Source: an uncultured Clostridium sp.
GTDB taxonomy: Bacteria > Bacillota > Clostridia > TANB77 > CAG-508
Direction of reading: 5' to 3'
Length of the DNA: 64,000 nt
NCBI GenBank assembly: GCA_900551615.1
Contig: URWN01000002.1
Span: forward strand, 1-64,000
The position numbers and the translations under genes were made by a program. How positions within the stretch are numbered: the first letter of the stretch is position 1; every line of letters begins with the position of its first letter. The notes under the pieces are model-generated. The model was not told the DNA's origin and ran no database searches. It was given only the letters and a program-made list of their open reading frames with translations. Positions 36,108 to 45,866 of the stretch are shown here, piece by piece.

Positions 36108-37871
36108 ATGAAAGCAATAGAAATAAGAAATAAATACCTAAACTTTTTTAAAGAACATGGACACGCTGTAATACCATCAGCATCACTAATACCAGAAAAT
36201 GACCCATCAGTACTATTTACAACGGCAGGAATGCAGCCACTAGTACCATACTTACTAGGAGAAAAGCATCCATCAGGAACAAGACTTACAGACTATCAAA
36301 AATGTTTAAGAACAAATGACATAGAAGAAGTAGGAGACAATAGACACTTAACATATTTTGAAATGTTAGGAAACTGGTCATTAGGAGACTACTTTAAAGA
36401 AGAATCAATCCAAATGAGTTTTGATTTTTTAACAAAAGAACTACAAATACCAGTAGAAAAACTATCTGTAACAGTATTTGCAGGAGATGAAGACTGCCCA
36501 AGAGATGAAGTTGCAGCAGAATGCTGGAAAAAAGCAGGAATATTAGATGGACACATCTATTATTATGGAAAAGATGATAACTGGTGGATAGCAGGAGAAG
36601 AAGGACCATGTGGACCAGACACAGAAATGTTCTATGACACAGGAAAACCAGCATGCGGACCAGATTGCCAACCAAGTTGCGATTGTGGTAAATATGTTGA
36701 AATATGGAACAATGTATTTATGGAATATTTCAAAAGTAAAGACGGAAAATATTCAAAATTAGCACAAAGAAATGTTGATACAGGATTAGGTCTAGAAAGA
36801 ATGGCAATGCTATTACAAGGAAAAGAAACACCATTTGATACAGAATTATTCAAACCAGTAATGGACAAGTTATTAGAATTACAAAAAATAGATAACATAG
36901 AAAGTAGAAGAATTATAGCAGAACACTTACGTTCAAGCATGATGATAATAAGTGATGGTGGAAGACCTAGCAATGTAGATAGAGGATATATTTTAAGAAG
37001 ATTAATTCGTAGAATGGTAAGACATATGAACAAACTACAAATCAACCTTGATGAAATATCAACTCTAGTAGATATAAATGTGGAAAACTTAAAAGAAATG
37101 TATCCAGATTTGGCTAAGAATGCAGAATTAATAAAAAATGTAATAATTGAAGAGAAAAATAAATTTGTAAAAACATTAGCACATGGTGAAAAAGAATTTG
37201 AAAAAGAAATGAATAAAGCTAAAGAACAAGGAAAGAATAAAATTGACGGAAAAGTAGTATTCAAATTGTATGACACATACGGATTTCCACCAGAAGTTAC
37301 AAGTGAACTAGCACAAGAAAACAACATGACAGTTGATATGAAAGAATTTGATGAATTATTTAAAGCTCATCAAGAAAAATCAAGAATGGGTTCAGAGCAA
37401 AAATTTAAAGGTGGACTAGCAGAACAAAACGAGACAACAATAGCGTACCATACAGCAACACACCTTTTAAATGCAGCACTTAAAGTAGTTTTAGGGCCAG
37501 AAACACATCAAAGAGGATCAAACATCACAGTAGATAGAATGAGATTTGACTTTAACTGTGACCACAAAATGACAGACGAAGAAAAACAAAAAACAGAAGA
37601 CCTAGTAAATAAATGGATTCAAGAAGCATTACCTGTAACAGTAGAAGAAATGAAAAAAGAAGATGCTGTTAAATCAGGAGCAGAATGTATGTTTATTGAA
37701 AAATATCCAGATGTTGTAACTGTTTATACAATAGGAGACGTATCAAAAGAACTTTGCGGTGGACCTCATGTAAAAAATACAAGCGAACTTGGAAAATTCA
37801 AAATCAAAAAAGAAGAAGCAAGTTCAGCAGGCGTTAGAAGAATAAAAGCAATATTAGAAAAAGGGATTTAG
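36108..37871 (+). CDS. alaS: Alanyl-tRNA synthetase lacking the C-terminal domain
   Basis: AlaRS charges tRNA-Ala. The class II catalytic core is clear: VLFTTAGMQPLVPYLLG, RHLTYFEMLGNWSLGDYFKEE, RNVDTGLGLERMAMLLQG. A tRNA-recognition region follows, then the editing domain with HTATHLL (about 446-452) and CGGPHVKN, the Zn-binding His and Cys set. At 587 residues it stops right after SSAGVRRIKAILEKGI, where usual bacterial AlaRS continues about 270 residues into the oligomerising C-Ala domain. The last codons and TAG lie inside a dispersed repeat. Short AlaRS forms exist, so it is probably functional. Confidence 0.93.
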   Translation: MKAIEIRNKYLNFFKEHGHAVIPSASLIPENDPSVLFTTAGMQPLVPYLLGEKHPSGTRLTDYQKCLRTNDIEEVGDNRHLTYFEMLGNWSLGDYFKEESIQMSFDFLTKELQIPVEKLSVTVFAGDEDCPRDEVAAECWKKAGILDGHIYYYGKDDNWWIAGEEGPCGPDTEMFYDTGKPACGPDCQPSCDCGKYVEIWNNVFMEYFKSKDGKYSKLAQRNVDTGLGLERMAMLLQGKETPFDTELFKPVMDKLLELQKIDNIESRRIIAEHLRSSMMIISDGGRPSNVDRGYILRRLIRRMVRHMNKLQINLDEISTLVDINVENLKEMYPDLAKNAELIKNVIIEEKNKFVKTLAHGEKEFEKEMNKAKEQGKNKIDGKVVFKLYDTYGFPPEVTSELAQENNMTVDMKEFDELFKAHQEKSRMGSEQKFKGGLAEQNETTIAYHTATHLLNAALKVVLGPETHQRGSNITVDRMRFDFNCDHKMTDEEKQKTEDLVNKWIQEALPVTVEEMKKEDAVKSGAECMFIEKYPDVVTVYTIGDVSKELCGGPHVKNTSELGKFKIKKEEASSAGVRRIKAILEKGI

Positions 37872-38002
37872 GGACGTTCCTTAAAATCCCTTTTTCAAGG
37901 GAATATGGGACAATCCTTTAGGCTATGAACAGTTTTAATTTTAAAAAGGACTGTCCCTTTATCCCGGTTAGAAGGGAATTTAAGGAACGTCCCTAAATCC
38001 CC
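37863..38002. repeat. Nested palindromic repeat of GGGAC type
   Basis: Outer arms of about 28 bases, beginning GGGATTTAGGGACGTTCC at 37863 and ending in its inverse at 38002, differ at one or two positions. Inner arms (37900-37922 and 37954-37978), with GGGACAATCC and GGACTGTCCC cores, form a second stem. It overlaps the alaS stop and ends shortly before the hit ribosome site. It is the largest member of the dispersed family here. Confidence 0.8.
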
Positions 38003-38023
38003 TTCAGGAAAGGAAAGATAAAA

Positions 38024-38368
38024 ATGGAAGATTGTTTATTTTGTAAAATAATAAAAGGTGAAATACCATCAACAAAAGTATATGAAGATGAAGAAATATT
38101 AGCATTTAATGATATAAATCCAGCAGCACCAATTCACATATTAGTAATTCCCAAAAAACATATTACATCATTAGCACATATGGAAAAAGAAGATGAAGCA
38201 ATTGTAGGGAGAATATATGGAGTAATAAACAAAATTGCTGAAGAAAAAGGATTTAAAGAAAGCGGATATAGAGTTATAGTAAACTGTGGAAAAGATGCAG
38301 GACAAGAAGTAATGCACTTACATTTTCACATATTAGCAGGAGCAAAGTTTGGAGACAAAATTGTATAA
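38024..38368 (+). CDS. HIT-family nucleotide hydrolase (Hint type)
   Basis: This 114-residue protein has the histidine triad HLHFHILAG near its end (about 98-106), and the CLFCKIIKGEIPS start with CxxC typical of Hint purine phosphoramidases and Zn-containing HIT proteins. KVYEDEEILAFNDINPAAPIHILVIPK matches the family core. It follows alaS through a palindromic repeat and has AGGAAAGG before the ATG. Hint enzymes act on aminoacyl-adenylates, which makes the neighbouring alaS interesting, but the link is inference. Confidence 0.94.
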   Translation: MEDCLFCKIIKGEIPSTKVYEDEEILAFNDINPAAPIHILVIPKKHITSLAHMEKEDEAIVGRIYGVINKIAEEKGFKESGYRVIVNCGKDAGQEVMHLHFHILAGAKFGDKIV

Positions 38369-38426
38369 AAATCTATATTAGTATGAATTTAATATACAAT
38401 AAAAATCAGAAAAAATTAGAAAAAAA

Positions 38427-38455
38427 TTGTAAATATAAATTTTATATGTTATAAT
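38427..38455 (+). promoter_or_regulatory. Sortase gene promoter
   Basis: TTGTAA (38427-38432) and TATAAT (38450-38455) are 17 bases apart. Confidence 0.75.
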
Positions 38456-38487
38456 ATAATCAGAGTTAATGTACGGAGGTAAAAATT

Positions 38488-39165
38488 ATGTTTGAGAGTA
38501 AATATAGTAAAGTATTAACAATTATACTAGTAATAGTAATTGTGGCAATAGTAATATTATTAGGATTTTTAGCTTATGATTATATAAACAAATTCAGTTC
38601 GACAAAACAAGCTTCAGATTTTGTTGAAGACTATCAAGGAAATATTACAACAAGTGAAGAAGATAATACAAACAATTCACAAGAAAATGTTGCATTAGAT
38701 TCAACAAATGAAGTACCAATAACAGATTCTTCAACAAGTGGAAGTACAGGTAAAAAGAAATATAAAGGTTACACAGTTGTAGGTACTATGAAAATACCAG
38801 CAATAAACCTAGAATATCCAATATTCGAAGAAATAACAACAAAAGCATTGGAAACAGGATTAATTGCGTTATATCCAAACGGAGATAATATAAATCAAGT
38901 TGGAAATACAGTAATAATTGGACATAATTATAGAAATGGAATGTTTTTCTCTAATTTGAAAAAATTATCAAACGGAGCCAAAATATATATTAAAGATTTT
39001 AGAGGAACAACTTTAACATATGAAGTTTATAACAAATTTGAAGCATCTTCAACAGATACATCTTTCTACACAAGAGATACAAATGGAGTTGCTGAAATAA
39101 CATTATCAACATGTACAGATGCAAGTAATGATCAAAGAACAATACTATTTGCAAAACAAATTTAA
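38488..39165 (+). CDS. Sortase, probably class D
   Basis: A membrane-anchored transpeptidase that joins sorting-signal proteins to peptidoglycan. A hydrophobic helix (about 9-33) is followed by a Ser/Thr/Asn-rich linker (about 35-88) and the sortase barrel: GTMKIPAINLEYPIFE, VGNTVIIGHNYR with the catalytic His, and TLSTCTDASNDQRTILFAKQ with the catalytic Cys and Arg. At 225 residues it fits class D. It has its own promoter, a GGAGG site and a terminator, so it stands alone. The FPKTG-bearing protein at 7853 is one possible substrate. Confidence 0.9.
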   Translation: MFESKYSKVLTIILVIVIVAIVILLGFLAYDYINKFSSTKQASDFVEDYQGNITTSEEDNTNNSQENVALDSTNEVPITDSSTSGSTGKKKYKGYTVVGTMKIPAINLEYPIFEEITTKALETGLIALYPNGDNINQVGNTVIIGHNYRNGMFFSNLKKLSNGAKIYIKDFRGTTLTYEVYNKFEASSTDTSFYTRDTNGVAEITLSTCTDASNDQRTILFAKQI

Positions 39166-39182
39166 TTGAATAAAAATAAAGA

Positions 39183-39218
39183 AAGAAGGATTGACAATAT
39201 AGCAATCCTTCTTATTTT
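39183..39218 (+). terminator. Rho-independent terminator
   Basis: AAGAAGGATTG pairs with CAATCCTTCTT and is followed by ATTTTAT. Confidence 0.85.
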
Positions 39219-39316
39219 ATAGTTGTTATAATTCTTAACATAAATTTACTAAAAACACTTTAAAAAAAGCCCAAAATGTTATACAATATACGAAAAGTAA
39301 AAAAAAGGAGAAAGGT

Positions 39317-41003
39317 ATGAACAAAAAATGGCAGATATATGAAGCAAACGTAGAAGAGACCAATAGAATAGCAGAAAAATATAACATAAACAAACTACTT
39401 GCATCAATAATAATAAACAGAAAAATACAAGAAAAAAATATAGAAGTATTCTTACATCCAACAAGACAAAACTTTCATGACCCGTTTTTAATGCCAGACA
39501 TGAACATAGCAGTAGAAAGAATACTAAAAGCAATAGAAAACAAAGAAAAAACAATAATATATGGAGATTATGATGTTGACGGAATAACAAGTATAACAGT
39601 ATTAAAAAGTTTTTTAGAAGACAGAGGATTACATGTAGATTCATATATTCCAAATAGATTAGAAGAAGGATACGGATTAAACAAACCAGCAATAGACTAC
39701 ATAGTAAAAGAAAAATATACATTAATGATAACAGTAGATACAGGAATCTCTGGAATAGAAGAAATAGAGTATGCAAATTCATTAGGAATAGAGACAATAG
39801 TAACAGACCATCATGAAGTAGGAGAAGAACTACCGAAAGCACTTGCAGTAGTAGATGCCAAAAGAAAAGACAATCAATATCCATGTCGAGATTTAGCAGG
39901 AGTAGGAGTTGTTTTTAAATTAATACAGGCATTACGGAAAAAAAATAGGATTAGATGAAAAAGAATATTTAAAATACTTAGATATTGTATGTGTAGGAAC
40001 AATATCAGACATAGTTCCATTAGTAGATGAAAATAGAGTTATAACAAAATTAGGACTATTGTTAGTAGCACAAACAAAAAATATGGGATTAAAATCATTA
40101 ATAATGTCATCAGGATATAAAAATCTTGATTCAACAACAATATCTTTTGGAGTTGCTCCAAGAATAAATGCATGTGGAAGAATGGGACATGCAGATGAAG
40201 CTTTAAAACTATTTTTATCAAAAGACATTTACGAAGTAAATGAATTAACCAAAAAATTAAACGATTATAATAAAATGAGACAAGAAAAAGAAAAAGCAAT
40301 TTATGAAGATGCACTAAATCAAATAGAGAAAAACAAATTATACAAAAATTGTGCAATAGTAGTAGGTGGAGAAAACTGGCACCATGGAGTAATAGGAATA
40401 GTATCTTCGAAAATAACAGATTTATACTTTAAACCAAGTATATTATTATGTTATGAAGATGATTTGGCAAAAGGGTCAGGTAGAAGTATACCAGGATTTG
40501 ACTTGCATGAAGCATTAATGAAGTGCCAAGATACAATCGAAAGATTTGGTGGACATAGCATGGCAATAGGAATAACAATAAAAAAAGACAAATTTAATGA
40601 TTTTGCAAAAGAATTTGAAAAGATAGCTAAAGATGCAAAAATAGATGAGATAATACCAATTATAAATATAGATTCAAAAATTAATTTAAGTGATGTAAGC
40701 AGAGAAACAGTAGAAAGCTTAAAACAATTAGAACCATTTGGAGAAGGCAATAAAATGCCAATATTTGCATTTAAAAATTTAAAAATATATTCAATAAGAA
40801 GTTTATCAGAAGGAAAACACATAAAAATGACTTTAAAAGATGGAAACTCTGTAGTTAATGCAATAGGATTCAATTTAGGATATTTAGCTGATGAATATAG
40901 AATTGGAGATAAAATAGATGTTGTTGGAACTTTGGAAATTAATAGTTTTAATGGAGTTGATAATTTACAAATTAATCTTAAAGATGTAATGAAGTCAATA
41001 TAA
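39317..41003 (+). pseudogene. recJ: Single-strand exonuclease RecJ with one frameshift
   Basis: Two consecutive frames together encode one RecJ of about 562 residues. The first (39317-39958) has IYGDYDVDGITS and VTDHHEVG; the second is open from about 39938 to 41003 and has APRINACGRMGHADEAL, GENWHHGVIGIV, GSGRSIPGFDLHEAL and FGGHSMAIG. The break is at eight A residues (39938-39945): with seven, the reading continues RKKIGLDEKEYLKYLDIVCVG without a stop. Both halves are otherwise intact. An assembly or sequencing error, slippage during transcription, or a recent mutation are all possible. It is followed by a dispersed repeat and rel. Confidence 0.88.
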
Positions 41004-41008
41004 AAAGT

Positions 41009-41079
41009 TGTCAAAAGGGACGGGCTTTTTTGACAGCTAATATTGAAAATTCTGTCAAAAAGGGGCGGCCCTTTTGACA
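41009..41079. repeat. Paired dispersed hairpin repeats, TGTCAA-arm type
   Basis: Two related copies (41009-41035 and 41053-41079), with TGTCAA/TTGACA ends and GGGAC- or GGGGC-type cores, sit between recJ and rel. The AGAGGGG ribosome site of rel follows directly. Confidence 0.85.
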
Positions 41080-41096
41080 AAAGAGGGGTGAACAAG

Positions 41097-43289
41097 ATGC
41101 AAGAAAATAACAAAGAAATAAAAATTCAAGATGTAATTTCAAAAAAGAAAGAAACAAGTAGAAGAGTAGACACAAAATTAATAATGAAAGCATATAACTA
41201 TGCAGTAGAGCACCATGGAGATCAAAAAAGGCGCTCAGGAGAACCATACATAATACATCCACTAAATGTAGCATATATATTAGCTGAATTAGGCTTAGAT
41301 GAGGCGACAATATGTGCAGCACTTTTACATGATGTTGTAGAAGATACAGATGCAACAGATGCAGATTTAAGAAGAGAATTTAGTGATGAAATAGCAGATA
41401 TGGTAGCAGGTGTAACAAAGCTAGAAACAATACAATTTTCAACAGTTGAAGAGCAACAAGTTGAAGATTATAGAAAAATGTTTTTAGCAATGGGAAAAGA
41501 TATTAGAGTTATAATACTAAAAATAGCAGATAGACTTCATAATATGAGAACACTAAAATATCTAAAAAGAGATAGACAAATTGCAAATGCAAAAGAAACG
41601 ATGGAAATATATGCACCACTTGCAAACCGTTTAGGTCTATATTCAATGAAGTGGGAGCTAGAAGATTTATCATTTAAATATCTATATCCAGAAGAATACC
41701 ATGAATTAGTTGAAGGGATAAATAAGAAAAGAGAAGAAAGATTAAAATTTATAGAAAAAATAATGGCAGACATACGAGTTCAACTAAAAAAACAACATAT
41801 TGATGCAGAAGTAACAGGACGTGCAAAACATTTATATAGTATATACAGAAAAATGAAAAGAGATAACAAAACACTAGACCAAATATATGATTTATTTGCA
41901 TTACGTATATTAGTTAATTCAATAAAAGACTGCTATGCAGCACTTGGAGTTGTACATGAAATGTATAGTCCGATGCCAGGAAGATTTAAAGATTATATAG
42001 CAGTACCAAAACCAAATATGTATCAATCTATACATACAACATTGTTAGGAGACAAAGGAACACCATTTGAAGTTCAAATTCGAACATGGGATATGCATAG
42101 AGTAGCAGAATATGGTATAGCAGCGCACTGGGCATATAAAGAAGCAAGCTATTTTGGAAAAAAACAAGCAGTAAAAGTAGAAGAAGACAAACTAGCATGG
42201 CTTAGAGAATCTCTAGAATGGCAAAAAGATATGCAAGATCCACAAGAATTCTTGGCAACACTAAAAACAGAATTGTTTGAAGATGAGGTTTATGTATTTA
42301 CACCAAAAGGAGCAATAAAAATATTACCAAGAAATGCAACACCAATAGACTTTGCATATAGCATACACGAAGAAATAGGAAATCATATGACAGGATGTAA
42401 AATAAACAGCAAAATGATGCCTATAATTACACCATTAAAAAGTGGAGACATTATAGAAATAATAACATCAGACAATTCAAAAGGACCAAGCAGAGATTGG
42501 CTTAAATTTGTAAAAAGTACAAAAGCTAAAAACAAAATAAACGGTTGGTTTAAAAAATCTCATAAAGCAGAAAACATAGAAAAAGGAAAAGAGCTAATAG
42601 AAAAAGAAATCAAAAGAATTGGAATGACACATGCAGATTTATTCAAACAAGAGTATATAGATGCAATGCTTGATAGATATAAATATAAAAATCTAGAAGA
42701 CATGTATGCCGCAGTAGGATTTGGAGCAAATTCAGCAGTAAAAGTAATTGCAAAAATGTTACAAGAATATAGAAAAGAGCATCAAGAAGAAGACATTGAA
42801 GAAAAAATGGAAGAACTAAGAAAACAAAAAGAAAACAAACAAAAACCATCAAGCTCAGGGGTTATAGTAAAAGGAATAGACAATTGCTTAGTCAAACTTT
42901 CAAAATGTTGTAATCCATTACCAGGAGACGAGATAATAGGATATATTACAAAAGGTAGAGGAGTATCAGTACATAGAAAAGACTGCGTAAATGTAAAAGA
43001 CTTACTATCAGAAGAAAACAGAATAATAGACGTAAAATGGTATGAAGAAGCTAAAGAAAACTATAATGTAACAATAGAAGCTTTAGCAAATGACAGAAAA
43101 GGTTTATTGGTAGATATTTTGAACAGTATAAAAGAAACAAAAGCAAATCTTATGGGAGTTAGCACAAAAACAACTAAAGAAAGAATAGCTATCATGGACA
43201 TAAATATTGAAGTTGAAAACATCGAAGAACTAAATAAAGTAATTAGAAACATAAAAAAAGTTGACAGTGTCTATGAGGTAAGGAGATAA
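41097..43289 (+). CDS. rel: Bifunctional (p)ppGpp synthetase/hydrolase Rel
   Basis: Rel makes and degrades the stringent-response alarmone. The HD hydrolase domain has IIHPLNVAYILAELG and LLHDVVEDTDATDADL (about 60-85). The synthetase domain has GRAKHLYSIYRKM, RILVNSIKDCYAALGVVH and GRFKDYIAVPKPNMYQSIHTT (given by its ends GRFKDYIA and YQSIHT). A TGS domain (VYVFTPKGAIKILPRNATPIDFAYSIH, about 385-440) and a C-terminal ACT domain follow. At 730 residues both activities look intact. The ATG at 41097 follows AGAGGGG; an in-frame start at 41043 is repeat-derived. Confidence 0.96.
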   Translation: MQENNKEIKIQDVISKKKETSRRVDTKLIMKAYNYAVEHHGDQKRRSGEPYIIHPLNVAYILAELGLDEATICAALLHDVVEDTDATDADLRREFSDEIADMVAGVTKLETIQFSTVEEQQVEDYRKMFLAMGKDIRVIILKIADRLHNMRTLKYLKRDRQIANAKETMEIYAPLANRLGLYSMKWELEDLSFKYLYPEEYHELVEGINKKREERLKFIEKIMADIRVQLKKQHIDAEVTGRAKHLYSIYRKMKRDNKTLDQIYDLFALRILVNSIKDCYAALGVVHEMYSPMPGRFKDYIAVPKPNMYQSIHTTLLGDKGTPFEVQIRTWDMHRVAEYGIAAHWAYKEASYFGKKQAVKVEEDKLAWLRESLEWQKDMQDPQEFLATLKTELFEDEVYVFTPKGAIKILPRNATPIDFAYSIHEEIGNHMTGCKINSKMMPIITPLKSGDIIEIITSDNSKGPSRDWLKFVKSTKAKNKINGWFKKSHKAENIEKGKELIEKEIKRIGMTHADLFKQEYIDAMLDRYKYKNLEDMYAAVGFGANSAVKVIAKMLQEYRKEHQEEDIEEKMEELRKQKENKQKPSSSGVIVKGIDNCLVKLSKCCNPLPGDEIIGYITKGRGVSVHRKDCVNVKDLLSEENRIIDVKWYEEAKENYNVTIEALANDRKGLLVDILNSIKETKANLMGVSTKTTKERIAIMDINIEVENIEELNKVIRNIKKVDSVYEVRR

Positions 43290-43293
43290 AGTT

Positions 43294-43944
43294 ATGATTT
43301 TAAAAGAACTAAAGATAGATACATGGATCGGAGATCCAACAAATTGTTATGTAATATTTGAGGAAGAAAGCAAAGAAATAATGTGTATTGACCCTGCTGG
43401 AGATGTAGACAAAATAGAGAATTTAATAAAAAATGTATTTAAAGGAAAACTAAAATATATTTATCTAACACATTGCCATGGCGATCACATAGCAGGAGTA
43501 AACGAGTTAAAAAAGCGTTGTGGCGGAAAAATTTTAATACATAGAATTGATAGCGAAGGGCTAAACAATGTAGATATAAATTTATCAGAATATATAGGAT
43601 TACCTGAAATAGAACTAGAAGCGGATTCAAGAGTAGATGATAATGATTTAATACATTTAGGTGAACTAGAATTTAGAGTAATACACACACCTGGACACAC
43701 AGCAGGAAGTACATCACTTTACTGTGAAAAGGAAAAATGTTTATTTTCCGGTGATACAATTTTTGCTGGAACATGGGGAAGAACAGATTTACCAACATCA
43801 AGTAGAGAAGATATAATGAATTCAATAGTTAACAAAATTTTAGTTTTACCAGATGATACTTTTATTTATCCAGGACACGGAAAAGCCACAATGCTTAAAG
43901 ATGAAAAGCCAATTTATCTTGAATTAAAGCCTAAAAAATGGTAA
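43294..43944 (+). CDS. Metallo-beta-lactamase-fold hydrolase, glyoxalase II-like
   Basis: The 216-residue protein carries the metal motif THCHGDHIAGVNEL (about 60-73), HTPGHTAGSTSLY, SGDTIFAGTWGRTDLP and PGHGKATML, the full ligand set of the glyoxalase II-like/YcbL group. Thioester hydrolysis is likely but the substrate is unknown. It begins five bases after rel with AGGAGATAAAG, so both genes share a transcript. This pairing of rel and an MBL hydrolase is common in Firmicutes. Confidence 0.9.
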   Translation: MILKELKIDTWIGDPTNCYVIFEEESKEIMCIDPAGDVDKIENLIKNVFKGKLKYIYLTHCHGDHIAGVNELKKRCGGKILIHRIDSEGLNNVDINLSEYIGLPEIELEADSRVDDNDLIHLGELEFRVIHTPGHTAGSTSLYCEKEKCLFSGDTIFAGTWGRTDLPTSSREDIMNSIVNKILVLPDDTFIYPGHGKATMLKDEKPIYLELKPKKW

Positions 43945-43960
43945 ATATAGAAGTTTTTAA

Positions 43961-43989
43961 TTGAAAAATTATAAAAAATGTGTTATACT
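43961..43989 (+). promoter_or_regulatory. Promoter of the gene at 44045
   Basis: TTGAAA (43961-43966) and TATACT (43984-43989) are separated by 17 bases. Confidence 0.7.
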
Positions 43990-44044
43990 ATTATTATAGA
44001 TACTAATTGTATTATATTGCGGGGGTTAGGTGACAGGAGGAAAA

Positions 44045-44332
44045 ATGATTAATGTTAATATAAGAGAAAGCGTATTAGGAAAGTTAAAGGATAATAATTA
44101 TATCCTAGAGTATCGGAGTAAGCAACTGTCAATAAGAGGATTTTTTGGAGAACCACTTTGTGAAATAATTTACTTAGAGGAAACAAATGAAATCCTTGTA
44201 ATGACAGAAACTACTTTCAAGTACGGAAAGAAAGTAGAGTCAATAGAATTTGACATAAACCAAGGATTTATTGTCTTTCTATCAAGTGAGATAGGAAAGA
44301 AAATGGAAAAAATAAAAGTAACAGAAAAATAA
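44045..44332 (+). CDS. Small hypothetical protein, beta-rich
   Basis: This 95-residue soluble protein has alternating beta-type segments (YILEYRSKQLSIRGF, EILVMTETTFKYG, VESIEFDINQGFIVFL) and a basic end. No family is recognised. The ATG at 44045 follows AGGAGG by five bases; a GTG at 44030 is in frame but covers the ribosome site. It has its own promoter and a hairpin after the stop. Confidence 0.7.
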   Translation: MINVNIRESVLGKLKDNNYILEYRSKQLSIRGFFGEPLCEIIYLEETNEILVMTETTFKYGKKVESIEFDINQGFIVFLSSEIGKKMEKIKVTEK

Positions 44333-44366
44333 ATAAGTTTAGTTAAAAAACCTAACCGTGCAAAAT

Positions 44367-44396
44367 AGGGGAGTAGAATGCTATTCCCCTAAATTT
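44367..44396 (+). terminator. Hairpin, probable terminator
   Basis: AGGGGAgTAG pairs with CTAtTCCCCT; only a short AAATTTT follows. Confidence 0.55.
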
Positions 44397-44468
44397 TAAA
44401 TTTGAATATATATATAAATTGGATTTTTATTAAATAAGATTTATACTTTTGGAAGGAATGTAATAAAA

Positions 44469-45782
44469 ATGATCAAAACAGAACCAAGAACATTAGCAGG
44501 ATTTATGGAGCTAATGCCAAATGAACAAATATTATTTGAACAAATAAAACAAAAAATAGAAAAAACATATCAAAAATTTGGATTTTTACCACTAGACACA
44601 CCAATACTAGAACTATCCGAAGTATTGCTAGCAAAAGCTGGTGGAGAAACAGAAAAACAAATATACAGATTTGAAAAAGGCGATACAGACATATCAATGA
44701 GATTTGATTTAACAGTACCACTTGCAAAATATGTGGCAAAAAATTATGGAAATTTAAGTTTTCCATTTAGAAGATATCAAATTGGAAAAGTATATCGTGG
44801 AGAAAGAACACAAAAAGGAAGATTCCGTGAATTTTATCAATGTGACATAGACATAATAGGAGACGGAGAACTAAGCATAGTAAATGATGCAGAACTCCCA
44901 AGTGTTATATACAATGTTTTTAAAGAATTAGGATTTGATAACTTTACAATAAAAATAAATAATAGAAAATTATTTAATGGTTTATTTGAAAGCTTAAATC
45001 AAAAAGAAAATGCAGTTGAAATATTAAGAATAATTGACAAAATAGAAAAAATAGGAAAAGAAACTGTAATAGAAGAATTAGAAAAAATCCAGGTTCCAAC
45101 AGATTCAATTAATAAAATACTTGAATTTATTGAAATAGAAGGAACAACAGATGAAAAACTACAAAAACTACAAGACTTAAATATTGAAAATGAAGCATTC
45201 CAAACAGGTTTAGAAGAACTAACACAAGTTGTTAAATATGTACGATTATTTGGAATTCCAGACAGTAATTTTAAAGTTGATTTAACAATTGCAAGAGGCC
45301 TAGATTATTACACAGGAACAGTATATGAAACATTTTTAAATGAATATAGAGAATTAGGAAGTGTATGTTCTGGAGGTAGATATGAAAATCTAGCAGAACA
45401 TTATACTGACAAAAAATTACCAGGTGTAGGAATATCAATTGGTTTAACAAGATTATTTTATAAACTAAATGAATTAAAACTAATAAAAGCAGATAAAAAA
45501 TCAGTTGCAGAAGTTTTAATAGTTCCAATGGTTGAAGATATGAAAATGCCTATAAAACTAGCTAGTAATTTAAGAAACAATGGAATTAATACAGAAATAT
45601 TCTTAAATGACAAAAAACTTAAAGCCAAAATGAAATATGCAGATAAACTTGAAATACCTTATGTTATAGTAGTGGGCGAAGATGAAGTAAATACAGGAAT
45701 TGTAAAAATTAAAAATATGAAAACAGGGGAACAAGTAGAAAGAAATATAGAAGAAATAACAAAAAAAGATTTCTTTGAGTAA
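44469..45782 (+). CDS. hisS: Histidyl-tRNA synthetase
   Basis: HisRS charges tRNA-His. Class II motifs are in order: MRFDLTVPLAKYVA and FRRYQIGKVYRGERTQKGRFREFYQCDID (about 75-135, motif 2 with its Arg), then ARGLDYYTGTVYE (about 275-287) and GVGISIGLTRLFYKL (motif 3). A C-terminal anticodon-binding domain (VLIVPMVEDMKMPIKLASNLR to VVGEDEVNTGIVKIKNMKTGEQ) closes the protein. At 437 residues it is normal. The ATG follows GGAAGGAATG at some distance. No T-box leader was found upstream. Confidence 0.97.
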   Translation: MIKTEPRTLAGFMELMPNEQILFEQIKQKIEKTYQKFGFLPLDTPILELSEVLLAKAGGETEKQIYRFEKGDTDISMRFDLTVPLAKYVAKNYGNLSFPFRRYQIGKVYRGERTQKGRFREFYQCDIDIIGDGELSIVNDAELPSVIYNVFKELGFDNFTIKINNRKLFNGLFESLNQKENAVEILRIIDKIEKIGKETVIEELEKIQVPTDSINKILEFIEIEGTTDEKLQKLQDLNIENEAFQTGLEELTQVVKYVRLFGIPDSNFKVDLTIARGLDYYTGTVYETFLNEYRELGSVCSGGRYENLAEHYTDKKLPGVGISIGLTRLFYKLNELKLIKADKKSVAEVLIVPMVEDMKMPIKLASNLRNNGINTEIFLNDKKLKAKMKYADKLEIPYVIVVGEDEVNTGIVKIKNMKTGEQVERNIEEITKKDFFE

Positions 45783-45803
45783 AGTTATTTATAACAAAAA
45801 AGT

Positions 45804-45850
45804 AAAAAAGGTTATAGTTGCAAAAAAAGTTTACAACTATAGCCTTTTTA
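45804..45850. terminator. Bidirectional terminator hisS / Crp-type gene
   Basis: AAAAAGGTTATAGTTG pairs with CAACTATAGCCTTTTT around an A-rich loop; both strands end in T-runs between converging genes. Confidence 0.85.
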
Positions 45851-45866
45851 CTATATCTAAGTATTC

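Noticed and set aside
40059..41003. Separate gene starting with TTG in the recJ region
   Set aside because: The frame is open further upstream to the A-run and continues the RecJ fold, so it is the second part of a frameshifted recJ.
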